Origin: Mycobacterium sp. 3519A
Lineage (GTDB): Bacteria; Actinomycetota; Actinomycetes; Mycobacteriales; Mycobacteriaceae
Direction: 5' to 3'
NCBI RefSeq assembly: GCF_900240945.1
Contig: NZ_OESG01000012.1
Coordinates: forward strand, 124,001-188,000
Length of the DNA: 64,000 bases
Shown here: positions 11,049-21,088 of the stretch, piece after piece
Layout: each line of letters opens with the position of its first letter
How positions within the stretch are numbered: the first letter of the stretch is position 1
Translations under genes and position numbers: made by a program
Notes under the pieces: model-generated
Seen by the model: the letters and a program-made list of their open reading frames with translations, nothing else
What the model was told of the DNA's origin: nothing
The model's database searches: none

Positions 11049-11947
11049 GCACGCTTGGCGGCTACGACCCGCAGGCAGGCCGCAACGCCCACGAGGCCAA
11101 CAAGCCGACGTTGATCCCGGTGCCGTCGCTGCTGCGCTCGCTGCTGACCGATCATCTCGATCCGGGCTATGCCGCGGCGGCGCAGGCAAAAGCCGCCTCC
11201 GGCGCCCGCCGAACGTGGTGGCAGGCGTGGGTCTGGCAACTCAGCGGCGCGCTGCTGATCGCCGCGGTGTTCGCGGGTGCGCTCGCGCAGGCCCGTTCGA
11301 CGGCGCCCGGTGTTCGCGAGACACAGCGCGTTCTGGTCGGCAGCGTCAAGGCCGCCGAGGCCGCCACCGGCGACGCCGCCGCCCGCCGCAACGCACTGGC
11401 CGCGCAGGTAAACGCCGAGCGGCGAACCCGACTGGAAGGCGACGCACGCGGCCAGCAACTGCTGAGCAACCTCGACAAGGCCGACTTCGCCGCCGCCGCC
11501 ACTCCGGTGATCGGCCCCGGTCTGACCGTGACCGTCACCGACCCAGGAATGTCCAAAGACCTCACCGACGTGTCGAAGGAGCGACTGCCCGGCAGCCAGC
11601 AGGTGATCCTCGACCGCGACCTGCAGTTGGTCGTCAACTCGCTGTGGGTCAGCGGCGCGGAGGCCGTGTCGGTGGGTGGAGTGCGCATCGGCCCGAACGT
11701 GACCATCCGGCAGGCGGGCGGCGGCATCTTGGTCGACAATCAGCCGATCAGCAGTCCATACGTGATTCTCGCGATCGGCCCGCCGCACGCCATGCAGGAC
11801 GTGTTCGACCGCAGCACCGGCCTGCAACGGCTGCGGTTGCTGGAGGGCAGCTACGGTGTCGGCGTCAGCGTCAGCGCAGGCGATGGCCTGACGCTGCCGG
11901 CAGGTTCGGTTCGAGATGTCAACTTCGCCAAGCAGATTGGGCCCTAA
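11045..11947 (+). CDS. DUF881 membrane-anchored protein (Rv1823-like)
   Basis: About 300 residues. A cytosolic N-terminus of about 58 residues is followed by one membrane helix (about residues 62-82), a heptad-like helical segment rich in A, E and R, and then the DUF881 domain containing [12 protein letters not shown] and the [15 protein letters not shown] stretch. GTG at 11045 overlaps the pgsA2 stop by 4 bp. The family occurs in pairs beside the small basic protein gene in many Gram-positive bacteria, often near division genes, but its function is not established. A second DUF881 gene lies two genes downstream. Confidence 0.85.
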   Translation: MSTLGGYDPQAGRNAHEANKPTLIPVPSLLRSLLTDHLDPGYAAAAQAKAASGARRTWWQAWVWQLSGALLIAAVFAGALAQARSTAPGVRETQRVLVGSVKAAEAATGDAAARRNALAAQVNAERRTRLEGDARGQQLLSNLDKADFAAAATPVIGPGLTVTVTDPGMSKDLTDVSKERLPGSQQVILDRDLQLVVNSLWVSGAEAVSVGGVRIGPNVTIRQAGGGILVDNQPISSPYVILAIGPPHAMQDVFDRSTGLQRLRLLEGSYGVGVSVSAGDGLTLPAGSVRDVNFAKQIGP

Positions 11948-11953
11948 CGGATA

Positions 11954-12286
11954 ATGATCGGAATCGCCGCACTGGTTGTCGGGATCGTGCTGGGCCTGGT
12001 GTTTCATCCCAGCGTCCCCGAAGTGATCCAGCCGTATCTGCCGATCGCGGTGGTGGCCGCACTCGACGCGGTATTCGGCGGACTGCGGGCCTATCTGGAG
12101 CGCATCTTCGACTCGAAGGTGTTCGTGATCTCGTTCGTCTTCAACGTGTTGGTGGCCGCGCTCATCGTCTATGTCGGCGACCAACTCGGCGTCGGCACCC
12201 AGCTGTCCACCGCGATCATCGTGGTGCTCGGCATCCGCATTTTCGGCAACGCCGCCGCGCTGCGGCGCAGATTGTTCGGCGCATGA
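11954..12286 (+). CDS. sbp: Small basic membrane protein (DUF1290, sbp)
   Basis: A 110-residue protein that is almost entirely hydrophobic, with about three to four membrane segments and the family sequence AALDAVFGGLRAYLE near residue 38. It corresponds to Rv1824. The homologous Bacillus sbp lies in the ylxW-ylxX-sbp division cluster between two DUF881-type genes, the same sandwich seen here. It starts 6 bp after the upstream stop and ends 4 bp before the next ATG, indicating a tightly coupled three-gene unit. The molecular role is unknown. Confidence 0.86.
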   Translation: MIGIAALVVGIVLGLVFHPSVPEVIQPYLPIAVVAALDAVFGGLRAYLERIFDSKVFVISFVFNVLVAALIVYVGDQLGVGTQLSTAIIVVLGIRIFGNAAALRRRLFGA

Positions 12287-12290
12287 GTTC

Positions 12291-13109
12291 ATGAGCGAGC
12301 ACTCCGCACCCGACCAGCACGGCCGCCACGAGCTGCCCGCCGACGAACCCGCGCCCGAGATCGGCAAGCTACACGGCGGCGGGGTCACGGGCGTGGTGCG
12401 CAGGGGCCGCTCGCAGCTGATGTTCGGAGCGCTCGCGATGGTGCTGTGCCTGCTGCTCGGCGTGGCGATCGTCACGCAGGCCCGCCAGACGGAAAGCGGC
12501 GATTCGCTGGAGACCGCGAGACCGGCGGACTTGCTGGTACTGCTGGATTCGCTGCAGCAGCGGGAGGCGGCGCTGAACACCGAAGTGGCTGACCTCCAGC
12601 GCAACCTGGCGCAACTGCAGGCGTCGGGCAGCAACGACCAGGCGGCAATCGAGAATGCGCAGGCCCGGCTCGGCGCGCTGTCGATCCTGATCGGGACGGT
12701 CGCGGCCACCGGCCCCGGCGTCACGCTGACCATCGAGGACACCGCGCCCGGCGTGCCCGCCGAGACCATGCTCGACGTCATCAACGAACTACGGGCAGCG
12801 GGCGCCGAGGCCATGGAGATCCGCGGCGGCACCCAGAACGGACCTGGGGCCGTCCGGGTCGGGGTGGACACCTGGGTGGTCGGCAACCCCGGCGCGCTTG
12901 TCGTCGACAGCACCACCCTGAACCCGCCGTATTCGGTTCTGGCCATTGGTGATCCACCGACGCTGGCCGCCGCGATGAACATTCCCGGCGGCGCGACGGA
13001 CAGCGTGGAGCGCGTCGGCGGCAAGATGGTGGTACAACAGTCCGACCGCGTCGACGTGACCGCCTTGCGGCAACCGAAACCACGCCAATACGCTCAGCCA
13101 GTCAAATGA
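12291..13109 (+). CDS. DUF881 membrane-anchored protein (Rv1825-like)
   Basis: 272 residues starting at ATG 12291, just after the sbp stop. A polar N-terminus of about 40 residues precedes one membrane helix ([18 protein letters not shown], about residues 44-62), a coiled-coil-like stretch ([17 protein letters not shown]) and a DUF881 domain with [16 protein letters not shown] and [19 protein letters not shown]. It resembles the upstream Rv1823-like protein, so the pair may form a hetero-oligomer in the membrane together with the small basic protein; this is inference. gcvH follows after 34 bp. Confidence 0.86.
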   Translation: MSEHSAPDQHGRHELPADEPAPEIGKLHGGGVTGVVRRGRSQLMFGALAMVLCLLLGVAIVTQARQTESGDSLETARPADLLVLLDSLQQREAALNTEVADLQRNLAQLQASGSNDQAAIENAQARLGALSILIGTVAATGPGVTLTIEDTAPGVPAETMLDVINELRAAGAEAMEIRGGTQNGPGAVRVGVDTWVVGNPGALVVDSTTLNPPYSVLAIGDPPTLAAAMNIPGGATDSVERVGGKMVVQQSDRVDVTALRQPKPRQYAQPVK

Positions 13110-13143
13110 GGGCACTTGTCTGCCGCCGATTACGAGGAGCGCC

Positions 13144-13539
13144 GTGAGCGAAATCCCAGCCGATCTGTCCTACACCGAGGAGCACGAGTGGGTGCAGCGC
13201 ACCGGTGACGACACTGTGCGGGTCGGAATCACCGACTACGCCCAGTCGGCGCTCGGCGACGTGGTCTTCGTCCAGCTTCCGGACATCGGCACCGACGTGA
13301 CGGCCGGGGAGTCGTTCGGCGAGGTCGAGTCGACGAAGTCGGTGTCGGACCTGTACGCACCCGTCACCGCGAAAGTCGTTGCCGTCAACGGTGATCTCGA
13401 AGCAAACCCGCAACTGGTCAATTCCGACCCGTACGGCGAAGGCTGGCTGGTCGACCTCCAGATCGAGGGTTCGTCGCTGGACGACGCGCTGTCGGGATTG
13501 CTGGACGCGGACGGCTACCGCGCCACCGTGACGGAATGA
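13144..13539 (+). CDS. gcvH: Glycine cleavage system H protein
   Basis: A 131-residue lipoyl carrier. The lipoylation lysine is K65 in [16 protein letters not shown], and EEHEWV near the N-terminus is typical of H proteins. It shuttles the aminomethyl group from glycine decarboxylase (GcvP) to the T protein. The start is GTG at 13144 with a good site GAGGAG at 13133-13138. GcvP lies about 3 kb downstream behind a glycine riboswitch, whereas this gene has no riboswitch of its own visible. The gcvH-garA neighbourhood matches Mtb Rv1826-Rv1827. Confidence 0.96.
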   Translation: MSEIPADLSYTEEHEWVQRTGDDTVRVGITDYAQSALGDVVFVQLPDIGTDVTAGESFGEVESTKSVSDLYAPVTAKVVAVNGDLEANPQLVNSDPYGEGWLVDLQIEGSSLDDALSGLLDADGYRATVTE

Positions 13540-13697
13540 CGAGTTGTTAGGGTTTTCGCGACCAAAGTCCAACACAGCCGGATCCGGCAGTGGTGGACCC
13601 AATGATGTCTACTGCGCGGTACGGTCAACACCAGACGTGTAATGACGGCTGGGGGGCCCGGCCTGATATCGCCACAGCAGCCAGTGAGGAGCAGCGG

Positions 13698-14177
13698 GTG
13701 ACGGAAAAGGACCACAACTCTGGGGCTGACCAGTCTGAGGATGTCACCGTGGAGACGACATCGGTCTTCCGCGCCGACTTCCTCAACGAGCTGGACGCTC
13801 CGGCCGCGGCCGGCGCCGAAGGCGCGGTCTCGGGTGTCGAAGGGCTGCCCGCGGGCTCGGCCCTGCTGGTCGTCAAGCGCGGCCCCAACGCGGGCTCGCG
13901 GTTCCTGCTCGACCAGCCGACCACGTCGGCGGGCCGGCACCCGGACAGCGACATCTTCCTCGACGACGTCACGGTCAGCCGCAGGCACGCCGAGTTCCGA
14001 CTGGAGGGCGGTGAGTTCCAGGTCGTCGACGTCGGCAGCCTCAACGGCACCTACGTCAACAGGGAGCCCGTCGATTCGGCGGTGCTGGCCAACGGCGACG
14101 AGGTGCAGATCGGCAAGTTCCGCCTGGTCTTTTTGACCGGGCCGAAGGGCGACGACGACAGCGGGCCGGGAAGCTAA
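13698..14177 (+). CDS. garA: FHA-domain metabolic regulator GarA (OdhI-like)
   Basis: A 159-residue protein. The N-terminal phosphorylation motif ETTSVFRADFL places the target threonines at residues 20 and 21 (T21/T22 in Mtb). The FHA domain occupies about residues 55-145, with GRHPDSDIFLDD, SRRHAEF and NGTYVN providing the phosphothreonine-binding loops. Known function: when unphosphorylated, it restrains 2-oxoglutarate dehydrogenase and NAD-glutamate dehydrogenase and stimulates glutamate synthase, under PknB/PknG control. GTG 13698 was chosen because GAGGAG lies at 13687-13692 and it matches the short GarA N-terminus; the in-frame extension to 13590 is not conserved-looking. About 158 bp upstream is non-coding and probably holds its promoter. 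Confidence 0.95.
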   Translation: MTEKDHNSGADQSEDVTVETTSVFRADFLNELDAPAAAGAEGAVSGVEGLPAGSALLVVKRGPNAGSRFLLDQPTTSAGRHPDSDIFLDDVTVSRRHAEFRLEGGEFQVVDVGSLNGTYVNREPVDSAVLANGDEVQIGKFRLVFLTGPKGDDDSGPGS

Positions 14178-14180
14178 CCG

Positions 14181-14912
14181 ATGACCGCCCCCGACACACC
14201 TGCTCTGGCTGGGATGTCGATCGGAGCGGTCCTCGATCTGCTGCGACCGGACTTCCCGGACGTGACCATCTCCAAGATTCGGTTCCTGGAGGCCGAGGGA
14301 CTGGTCACGCCTGAGCGCACCCCGTCGGGATATCGGCGCTTCACCGCCTACGACTGTGCGCGGCTGCGGTTCATCCTGACCGCGCAGCGCGACCAGTATC
14401 TGCCGCTGAAGGTCATCAAGGCGCAACTGGACGCGCAGGCCGACGGCGAGCTGCCGAACAGCGGATCCGCTTACGCGGTACCGCGTTTGGTATCCGTCGA
14501 TGCACACGGTCACGACGGTGTGTCCGGCGTCGCCCCCACCCAGGTGCGGCTGCGGCGCGAAGACCTGCTCAACCGGTCGGGCATCAGCGAATCCCTGTTG
14601 GGCGAGTTGGTCAAGGCGGGCGTGATCAAGCCGGGGCAGGCCGGATTCTTCGACGAGCACTCGGTGGTGATCGCGCAGTGCGCGAAGGCGCTCGCGGAGT
14701 ACGGCGTCGAACCGCGGCATCTGCGCGCGTTCCGCTCGGCCGCCGACCGGCAGTCGGATCTGATCGCGCAGATCGCGGGTCCCGTGGTCAAGGCGGGCAA
14801 GGCGGGCGCCCGCGACCGCGCCGACGACCTGGCCCGTGAGGTGGCAGCACTGGCGATCACATTGCACACGTCGCTGATCAAGTCCGCCGTACGCGACGTT
14901 CTGGATCGCTGA
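14181..14912 (+). CDS. MerR-family transcriptional regulator (Rv1828-like)
   Basis: 243 residues. The N-terminal winged helix begins [20 protein letters not shown] and continues [20 protein letters not shown], the classic MerR DNA-recognition pattern, at about residues 12-80. The C-terminal half is helical and lacks an obvious metal-binding cysteine cluster, so it is not a metal sensor of the classic type. ATG at 14181 is 3 bp after the garA stop, implying co-transcription. The GarA, MerR, DUF151, MerR order matches Mtb Rv1827 to Rv1830. Target genes are not evident. Confidence 0.9.
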   Translation: MTAPDTPALAGMSIGAVLDLLRPDFPDVTISKIRFLEAEGLVTPERTPSGYRRFTAYDCARLRFILTAQRDQYLPLKVIKAQLDAQADGELPNSGSAYAVPRLVSVDAHGHDGVSGVAPTQVRLRREDLLNRSGISESLLGELVKAGVIKPGQAGFFDEHSVVIAQCAKALAEYGVEPRHLRAFRSAADRQSDLIAQIAGPVVKAGKAGARDRADDLAREVAALAITLHTSLIKSAVRDVLDR

Positions 14913-14973
14913 GGATTAGACTCGGTTTCAAGGCTTCTTGGCGAGCTTCTTTTGGTGCGGAGGGCAGACACAG

Positions 14974-15468
14974 ATGGGTGAGGTTCGTGTGGTCGGCATT
15001 CGCGTGGAGCAGCCCCAAAACCAGCCGGTGCTGCTGCTTCGTGAGGCCAACGGTGACCGCTACTTGCCGATCTGGATCGGCCAACCTGAGGCGGCCGCGA
15101 TCGCGCTGGAACAGCAGGGCCATGAACCTGCCCGGCCGCTGACCCACGATCTGATCAAAGATGTCATTGCGGCGCTTGGTCATTCGCTCAAAGAGGTCCG
15201 CATCGTCGACCTGCAGGAGGGCACGTTCTACGCGGACCTGATCTTCGACCGCGACATCAAGGTGTCCGCGCGGCCGTCGGACAGCGTGGCGATCGCACTG
15301 CGTGTGGGTGTGCCGATCTATGTGGAGGAAGCGGTGCTGGCCGAGGCCGGCCTGCTGATCCCAGACGAGAACGACGAGGAAGCGGCAGGGGCGGTCCGCG
15401 AGGACGAGGTCGAGAAGTTCAAGGAGTTCCTCGACAGCGTTTCGCCCGACGACTTCAAGGCGACGTAA
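14974..15468 (+). CDS. Bifunctional nuclease family protein (DUF151)
   Basis: 164 residues, matching Mtb Rv1829 in length. The DUF151 fold is indicated by REANGDRYLPIWIGQPEAAAI (shared core PIWIG-x-x-EA) and by RPSDSVAIALRVGVPIYVEE near residue 110. Plant and bacterial members have been described as bifunctional nucleases, but activity of the mycobacterial protein is not established. ATG 14974 was selected because GGAGGG lies upstream at 14959-14964 and the longer in-frame start adds a non-conserved segment. An intrinsic-type terminator follows at 15491, separating it from resR. Confidence 0.87.
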   Translation: MGEVRVVGIRVEQPQNQPVLLLREANGDRYLPIWIGQPEAAAIALEQQGHEPARPLTHDLIKDVIAALGHSLKEVRIVDLQEGTFYADLIFDRDIKVSARPSDSVAIALRVGVPIYVEEAVLAEAGLLIPDENDEEAAGAVREDEVEKFKEFLDSVSPDDFKAT

Positions 15469-15490
15469 CAACGATTTGTCACGGATGCGT

Positions 15491-15523
15491 CTCGCGCGCT
15501 CGACACGCGGCGCGAGTTTCTCT
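15491..15523 (+). terminator. Intrinsic-type terminator after the DUF151 gene
   Basis: A perfect 7-bp stem, CTCGCGC (15491-15497) with GCGCGAG (15510-15516), encloses a 12-base loop and is followed by the pyrimidine-rich TTTCTCT (15517-15523). It lies 22 bp after the DUF151 stop and is well placed to end the gcvH/garA-side transcript before resR. Confidence 0.6.
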
Positions 15524-15667
15524 CAACCGTGAATCGGGCAGCCATACTTGGTTGCGACGAGCAGTAATGGCTCGACGGAAAGCGTATGCTCGACACATTC
15601 GAGCTTCGGCAAACGTGCGCCCATGCAGGTCACAGACGCGGGTTCGATCGGCGAGAGGATTGGCAGA

Positions 15668-16291
15668 GTGGGAGACACGCCACGTCAAGAGCAGCTTGAC
15701 CTGTCCACCAGCAGCGGGCCCGCCGAATCTCCGGCCGAAGCGCCCAGCGAACCCGTACAGGCCGGTCTGTTCCCTGACAACTCCGTGCCAGACGAACTCG
15801 TCGGCTACCGCGGGCCCAGCGCCTGCCAGATCGCCGGGATCACCTACCGCCAGTTGGATTACTGGGCGCGCACCTCGCTTGTCGTCCCGTCCATCCGGGG
15901 TGCGGCCGGGTCAGGCAGCCAGCGGCTGTACTCGTTCAAGGACATCCTGGTTCTCAAGATCGTCAAGCGGCTGCTGGACACCGGCATTTCGCTGCACAAC
16001 ATCCGGGTCGCGGTCGATCACCTGCGGCAGCGCGGTGTTCGCGATCTGGCCAACATCACGCTGTTCTCCGACGGCACCACGGTTTACGAGTGCACCTCGG
16101 CCGAAGAAGTGGTCGACCTGCTGCAGGGCGGGCAGGGTGTGTTCGGCATCGCGGTGTCCGGCGCCATGCGGGAGTTGACCGGCGCGATCGCCGACTTCCC
16201 CGGTGAGCGCGCCGACGGCGGCGAGTCGATCGCCGCACCCGAGGACGAGTTGGCCTCGCGGCGCAAGCACCGCGACCGCAAGATCGGCTGA
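15668..16291 (+). CDS. resR: MerR-family regulator ResR/McdR (Rv1830-like)
   Basis: 207 residues from GTG 15668. An unstructured N-terminus rich in S, P and E is followed by a MerR-like DNA-binding domain: GYRGPSACQIAGITYRQLDY and then the wing region at about residues 40-110 (RLYSFKDILVLKIVKRLLD). Mtb Rv1830 has been described as resR (mutations linked to antibiotic resilience) and as McdR, a cell-division regulator. GAGAGG at 15653-15658 supports this start; ATG 15623 is an in-frame alternative. The gene has its own upstream region after a terminator and is followed by the riboswitch leader of gcvP. Confidence 0.88.
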   Translation: MGDTPRQEQLDLSTSSGPAESPAEAPSEPVQAGLFPDNSVPDELVGYRGPSACQIAGITYRQLDYWARTSLVVPSIRGAAGSGSQRLYSFKDILVLKIVKRLLDTGISLHNIRVAVDHLRQRGVRDLANITLFSDGTTVYECTSAEEVVDLLQGGQGVFGIAVSGAMRELTGAIADFPGERADGGESIAAPEDELASRRKHRDRKIG

Positions 16292-16315
16292 CGCGCCGCC
16301 GCCATTCGGTCACGG

Positions 16316-16321
16316 TAAACT
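16316..16321 (+). promoter_or_regulatory. Candidate -10 element for the gcvP riboswitch leader
   Basis: TAAACT is about 20 bp upstream of the first conserved aptamer helix, which would put the transcription start near 16328. No clear -35 was identified. The call rests on position and match to the TANNNT pattern. Confidence 0.4.
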
Positions 16322-16340
16322 AGTTAGCGCATCGCCCTTG

Positions 16341-16505
16341 TGTGGGAGAGTTCCGTGGCAGCCAGCCACGGGCGCCGAAGGAGCAGCACCTCTCCGTCAA
16401 ACTCTCAGGCACCCAGGACCGCGCAAGGCCCCGATGCCTCTGGAGACACCCTTGCGGGTTGACGACTGAGGGGGAGGACCGAACCGGTTCTTCAGCCCTG
16501 ATGCG
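16341..16505 (+). promoter_or_regulatory. Glycine riboswitch upstream of gcvP
   Basis: The leader carries the hallmark aptamer blocks in order: GGGAGAG at 16344-16350, GCGCCGAAGGAGCAGC at about 16372-16387, CTCTCAGGCACCCAGGACCG at 16402-16421 and the closing CTCTGGAGA at 16438-16446. These match the glycine riboswitch family (RF00504 type). Only one aptamer is apparent. The following 70 bases contain the perfect palindrome GAACCGGTTC (16481-16490), which may belong to the expression platform. Glycine binding is expected to raise expression of the downstream glycine decarboxylase. The right boundary is approximate. Confidence 0.9.
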
Positions 16506-16521
16506 TCGGGAGTGCACGTAA

Positions 16522-19353
16522 GTGTTCGATCACAATCAGCCCAACTTCGCCGATCGCCACATCGGACCGGATGCCGACGCGGTCGCGACCATGCTCAAGA
16601 CCATCGGGGTCGGCTCGCTCGACGAACTGGCCGACAAGGCGTTGCCGTCGGGCATCCTCGACGCGCTGTCCGCCGACGGCGTCGCACCCGGCCTCGATCA
16701 GCTGCTGCCCGCCGCCAGTGAGCAGGAGGCGCTGGCCGAACTACGCGCCATGGCCGAGTCCAACACCGTCGCGGTGTCGATGATCGGGCAGGGCTACTTC
16801 GACACGCTGACGCCACCGGTGTTGCGCCGCAACATACTTGAGAACCCGGCGTGGTACACCGCCTACACCCCGTACCAGCCCGAGATCAGCCAGGGCCGCC
16901 TCGAGGCGCTGCTGAACTTCCAGACCATGGTCGCCGACCTGACCGGGCTCGAAGTCGCCAACGCATCGATGCTCGACGAAGGCACCGCCGCGGCGGAGGC
17001 GATGACGCTGATGCACCGCGCCGTCAAGGGCCCGTCGAACCGACTGCTCGTCGATGCCGACGTGTACCGCCAGACCGCTGCGATCCTGGCCACCCGCGCC
17101 GAACCGCTGGGCATCGACATCGTCACCGCCGACCTGCGCGCGGGCCTGCCCGACGGCGACTTCTTCGGCGTGATCACCCAACTGCCCGGCGCCAGCGGCC
17201 AGGTGGTCGACTGGACCGACCTGATCGCGGCCGCACACGAGCGCGGCGCGCTCGTCGCCGTCGGCGCGGACCTGCTGGCGCTCACATTGATCGCGCCGCC
17301 CGGTGACATCGGCGCCGACGTCGCGTTCGGCAGCACCCAACGTTTCGGTGTGCCAATGGGATTCGGCGGGCCGCACGCCGGCTACCTGGCCGTGCACGCC
17401 AAGCACGCCCGGCAGTTGCCCGGCCGTCTGGTCGGCGTTTCACAGGATGCCGACGGTGCGCCCGCGTATCGGCTGGCCCTGCAGACCCGCGAACAGCACA
17501 TCCGCCGCGACAAGGCCACCAGCAACATCTGCACCGCGCAGGTGCTGCTCGCCGTGATCGCCGCGATGTACGCCAGCTATCACGGCGCCGACGGGCTGAC
17601 CGGGATCGCGCGCCGGGTGCACGCCCGTGCCCGGGCCCTCGCGGGCGCCCTCGGCGAGGCGCTCGTGCACGACCGGTTCTTCGACACCGTGCTGGCCCGT
17701 GTCCCCGGTCGCGCCGACGAGGTGGTCGCGGCCGCGAAAGCCAACGGCATCAACCTGTGGCGCGTCGACGCCGACCACGTGTCGATCTCCTGCGACGAGG
17801 CCACCACCGACGCGCACGTCGCGACGGTGATCGAGGCGCTCGGGTTGGCCCCTGGGCAACCGGTACGTGCCGACATCGAGACGCGCACGTCGGATTTCCT
17901 CACCCACCCGGCGTTCACGCGCTACCGCACCGAAACCGAGATGATGCGCTACCTGCGGTCGCTGGCCGACAAGGATATTGCGTTGGACCGCAGCATGATT
18001 CCCCTCGGCTCGTGCACCATGAAGCTCAACGCGGCCGCGGAGATGGAGCCGATCACCTGGCCGGAGTTCTCCCGCCAGCATCCGTTCGCACCGGTCTCCG
18101 ACAACCCGGGGTTGCGGAAGCTGATCGCCGACCTGGAGGCCTGGCTGACCGCGATCACCGGCTACGACGCGGTGTCGTTGCAGCCCAACGCGGGTTCGCA
18201 GGGGGAGTACGCCGGACTGCTGGCGATCCAGGCGTATCACGCCGAACGCGGCCAGGCCGACCGCAACGTGTGCCTGATCCCGTCGAGCGCGCACGGCACC
18301 AACGCCGCGTCGGCGGCGCTGGCCGGTATGCGCGTGGTGGTGGTGGCCTGCCGCGCCAACGGGGACGTCGACCTCGACGACTTGCGCGCGAAGGTCGCCG
18401 AACACGCGGATCGGTTGTCCGCGTTGATGATCACCTACCCGTCGACGCACGGCGTGTACGAGCACGACATCGCCGAGATCTGCGCCGCGGTGCACGACGT
18501 CGGCGGCCAAGTCTACGTCGACGGCGCCAACCTCAACGCGCTCGTCGGCCTGGCGCGGCCGGGCCGGTTCGGCGGTGACGTCAGCCATCTCAACCTGCAC
18601 AAGACGTTCTGCATCCCGCACGGCGGCGGCGGTCCCGGTGTCGGGCCGGTCGCGGTGCGCGAGCACCTGGCCAAATACCTGCCTGGCCACCCGTTGGCCG
18701 AGGAACTTTCCGACACGTACACGGTGTCCTCGGCACCCTACGGTTCGGCGTCGATCCTGCCGATCACCTGGGCCTACATCCGGATGATGGGTGCCGCAGG
18801 CCTGCGCGCGGCGTCGCTGACCGCGATCGCGTCGGCCAACTACATCGCCCGCCGCCTCGACGAGTACTACCCGGTGCTCTACACCGGCGAGAACGGCATG
18901 GTGGCCCACGAGTGCATCCTCGATCTGCGCGGCATCACCAAGGACACCGGTGTCACCGTCGACGATGTGGCAAAGCGGTTGGCGGACTACGGTTTCCACG
19001 CGCCGACGATGAGCTTCCCGGTCGCAGGCACGCTGATGGTCGAACCGACCGAGAGTGAAAGCCTGGCCGAGGTCGACGCGTTCTGCGACGCGATGATCGC
19101 GATCCGCGCCGAGATCGACAAGGTCGGCGCCGGCGAGTGGCCGGTGGACGACAACCCGCTGCGTGGCGCGCCGCACACCGCGGAGTGCCTGCTGGTGGCC
19201 GAGTGGGATCACCCGTACACCCGCGAGCAGGCTGCCTACCCGCTGGGCAAGGGCTTCCGGCCGAAGGTGTGGCCGCCGGTGCGCCGCATCGACGGTGCCT
19301 ACGGCGACCGCAATCTGGTCTGCTCGTGCCCGCCCGTCGAGGCGTTCGCCTAA
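16522..19353 (+). CDS. gcvP: Glycine dehydrogenase (decarboxylating), P protein
   Basis: A 943-residue fused alpha/beta P protein (called gcvB in Mtb, Rv1832). The pyridoxal-phosphate lysine is K694 in [15 protein letters not shown]. The N-terminal half has the degenerate aminotransferase fold with [14 protein letters not shown]; the C-terminal half has [14 protein letters not shown]. It decarboxylates glycine and loads the aminomethyl group on GcvH. The start is GTG at 16522 with GGGAG at 16508-16512. It is controlled by the glycine riboswitch upstream. Its TAA overlaps the convergent LysM gene's stop by 4 bp. Confidence 0.97.
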   Translation: MFDHNQPNFADRHIGPDADAVATMLKTIGVGSLDELADKALPSGILDALSADGVAPGLDQLLPAASEQEALAELRAMAESNTVAVSMIGQGYFDTLTPPVLRRNILENPAWYTAYTPYQPEISQGRLEALLNFQTMVADLTGLEVANASMLDEGTAAAEAMTLMHRAVKGPSNRLLVDADVYRQTAAILATRAEPLGIDIVTADLRAGLPDGDFFGVITQLPGASGQVVDWTDLIAAAHERGALVAVGADLLALTLIAPPGDIGADVAFGSTQRFGVPMGFGGPHAGYLAVHAKHARQLPGRLVGVSQDADGAPAYRLALQTREQHIRRDKATSNICTAQVLLAVIAAMYASYHGADGLTGIARRVHARARALAGALGEALVHDRFFDTVLARVPGRADEVVAAAKANGINLWRVDADHVSISCDEATTDAHVATVIEALGLAPGQPVRADIETRTSDFLTHPAFTRYRTETEMMRYLRSLADKDIALDRSMIPLGSCTMKLNAAAEMEPITWPEFSRQHPFAPVSDNPGLRKLIADLEAWLTAITGYDAVSLQPNAGSQGEYAGLLAIQAYHAERGQADRNVCLIPSSAHGTNAASAALAGMRVVVVACRANGDVDLDDLRAKVAEHADRLSALMITYPSTHGVYEHDIAEICAAVHDVGGQVYVDGANLNALVGLARPGRFGGDVSHLNLHKTFCIPHGGGGPGVGPVAVREHLAKYLPGHPLAEELSDTYTVSSAPYGSASILPITWAYIRMMGAAGLRAASLTAIASANYIARRLDEYYPVLYTGENGMVAHECILDLRGITKDTGVTVDDVAKRLADYGFHAPTMSFPVAGTLMVEPTESESLAEVDAFCDAMIAIRAEIDKVGAGEWPVDDNPLRGAPHTAECLLVAEWDHPYTREQAAYPLGKGFRPKVWPPVRRIDGAYGDRNLVCSCPPVEAFA

Positions 19354-20009
19354 CCGCCGAGTTCGAACGACGGGAAGTAGACAACCTGTCCGACCCCGAT
19401 GAGATCGGGATCGTCGATGAAGTTGGCCGCTGCGACCATCTTCACCAGAGTCGACGTGCGATCGGCGCCGCCGTCGCCGTAGTTGTCCTCGACCAGCTTC
19501 CACAACGTATCGCCCGCCACCACGGTGTGCTTGCGGTTCAGCCGCGGCTGGATAAGCACGGTGCCCGGCGCCGGATCCCCGTCGGACAGGTGGTTGGCGA
19601 TCGAGATGATCGGCCACAGGTGGGCTTCGCCGTACCACCGCAGCGACAGCTCCTCGAGCGTCTCGCCTGCCACTACGGTGTGATGTCCGACGTTCGCCAG
19701 ATCGGGAATCAAGAGCCATTCTCCGACCACAAGGTCGCGCTGAGCTACGCCGTTGGGAATCTCGTAGACCTCGCTCATTGCGACGTCGTTGTAGAACTCC
19801 AGCGCCAGCTTCTTTTTCGTGTCACCCGCCTGGACTTGGTAGTGGAACGTGACGTAGGGGATTTCGAGTTCCTGGCCGACGACGATGTGGTCCTGGTCGG
19901 AGATGTCGTTGATCACTGAGATGACCGTGAACAGTCGACCGTCGCCGTAGTACCGCTCGGCCAACCCCCACAGCGTGTCACCGCTTTGGACTTGGTATTT
20001 CGCTCCCAT
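19350..20009 (-). CDS. Four-LysM-repeat protein without signal peptide
   Basis: 219 residues composed almost wholly of four LysM modules at about residues 4-51, 55-102, 108-156 and 161-215. Each begins with a Y/H-x-V-x-x-G-D/E-T pattern ([44 protein letters not shown]) and ends in an LxIP-like strand. No signal peptide, lipobox or membrane helix is visible at the N-terminus, which starts directly with the first module ([11 protein letters not shown]). LysM binds N-acetylglucosamine polymers such as peptidoglycan, so a cytosolic location would be odd; non-classical export or a scaffold role are alternatives. ATG 20009 lacks an in-frame extension carrying a leader. Function unknown. Confidence 0.82.
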   Translation of the reverse strand: MGAKYQVQSGDTLWGLAERYYGDGRLFTVISVINDISDQDHIVVGQELEIPYVTFHYQVQAGDTKKKLALEFYNDVAMSEVYEIPNGVAQRDLVVGEWLLIPDLANVGHHTVVAGETLEELSLRWYGEAHLWPIISIANHLSDGDPAPGTVLIQPRLNRKHTVVAGDTLWKLVEDNYGDGGADRTSTLVKMVAAANFIDDPDLIGVGQVVYFPSFELGG

Positions 20010-20212
20010 TGTTGTGTTGCCCCCTGTTTCTCCTCGCCCCGGTCGGGACGCTGGGCACAGTGTTGGTGGCGGAGCGGTCGCCGGTCACGAGTAGTGCACT
20101 ACCCAACTTGGTGAGGCGTTCGCGTGATCCTCTCGCCGAGTGTGGGCTTGACGCACGCGCGGGGCGCAAGATGCGTGCGGGTAACCCACGTTCGGCGACT
20201 AGGGTCGCTGGG

Positions 20213-21088
20213 GTGATACCCCCAAGCGTGGTCGAGTGGCGCGACGGCGGCACGATGGTGTCGACCCCGGCGGGTGAGGTGTTCGTGCGCTCGGGAGAAG
20301 GCGAAGGCCCGCCGATCCTGCTGCTGCACGGCTACCCGTCCAGTTCCTACGACTTCCGCAACGTGGTCCCGCATCTGGCCGGGCGGGCGTGGTTGACGCT
20401 GGACTTCCTTGGCTTCGGCCTTTCCGACAAGCCGAGGCCACACCGGTACAGCCTGTTCGAGCAGGCCGACATCGTGGCGGCCGTCGTCGCGTCGGCGACC
20501 TCGGGAACCGTCGACCTGATCGCCCACGACATGGGAACCTCGGTGACCACCGAACTGCTGGCCCGAGACATCAACGGCCAGTTGCCTTTTGAGTTGCGCC
20601 GCGCGGTCATCAGCAACGGCAGCGTGATCCTGCGCCGCGCCAGTCTGCGGCCCGTTCAGAAGCTGCTGCGCGGACCGCTCGGCCCGATCGCCGCGCGACT
20701 GTCGAGCGGCGGCATGTTCACCAAGGAGTTCGGGCGATTGTTCAGTGCGCAGCACCCGCTGAGCCCCGACGAAGCCGAGGCGCAGTGGGCGCTGATCGCC
20801 AACAACGACGGACACCGCATCGCCCACCTGCTGATCGCGTATCTCGACGAGCGTGAGCGCTACGCCGACCGCTGGCATGGCGCGGTCAGGGACTGGCCGA
20901 AGCCGCTGAGCTTCCTGTGGGCGCTCGACGACCCGGTGGCCACCACGAATGTGCTCGACGGCCTTCGCGAATTGCGGCCCGCCGCAGACGTTGTCGAACT
21001 TCCCGGCGTCGGGCACTACCCACAGGTCGAGGTGCCGGAGGTCTTCACCCGCGCCGCGTTGAGCCTGCTGGCGACGGCGTCACACTAG
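20213..21088 (+). CDS. Alpha/beta hydrolase, epoxide hydrolase/haloalkane dehalogenase-like (Rv1834/LipZ-like)
   Basis: 291 residues with the alpha/beta hydrolase fold. The oxyanion region is LLLHGYPSSSYDF; the nucleophile elbow is DLIAHDMGTSV, where aspartate replaces serine, as in haloalkane dehalogenases and epoxide hydrolases; the late histidine is in ELPGVGHYPQVE near the C-terminus. It therefore probably acts through an alkyl-enzyme or acyl intermediate rather than as a lipase. Location resembles Mtb Rv1834 (lipZ). GTG 20213 is chosen because the mature family N-terminus begins just after; upstream in-frame sequence looks non-coding. It is divergent from the LysM gene across 203 bp and convergent with the VWA gene with a 4-bp stop overlap. 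Confidence 0.8.
   Translation: MIPPSVVEWRDGGTMVSTPAGEVFVRSGEGEGPPILLLHGYPSSSYDFRNVVPHLAGRAWLTLDFLGFGLSDKPRPHRYSLFEQADIVAAVVASATSGTVDLIAHDMGTSVTTELLARDINGQLPFELRRAVISNGSVILRRASLRPVQKLLRGPLGPIAARLSSGGMFTKEFGRLFSAQHPLSPDEAEAQWALIANNDGHRIAHLLIAYLDERERYADRWHGAVRDWPKPLSFLWALDDPVATTNVLDGLRELRPAADVVELPGVGHYPQVEVPEVFTRAALSLLATASH

Noticed and set aside
16450..16521. Second glycine aptamer
   Set aside because: After the first aptamer's closing helix there is no second GCCGAAGGAGCA or CTCTCAGGC block, so a tandem riboswitch is not supported.
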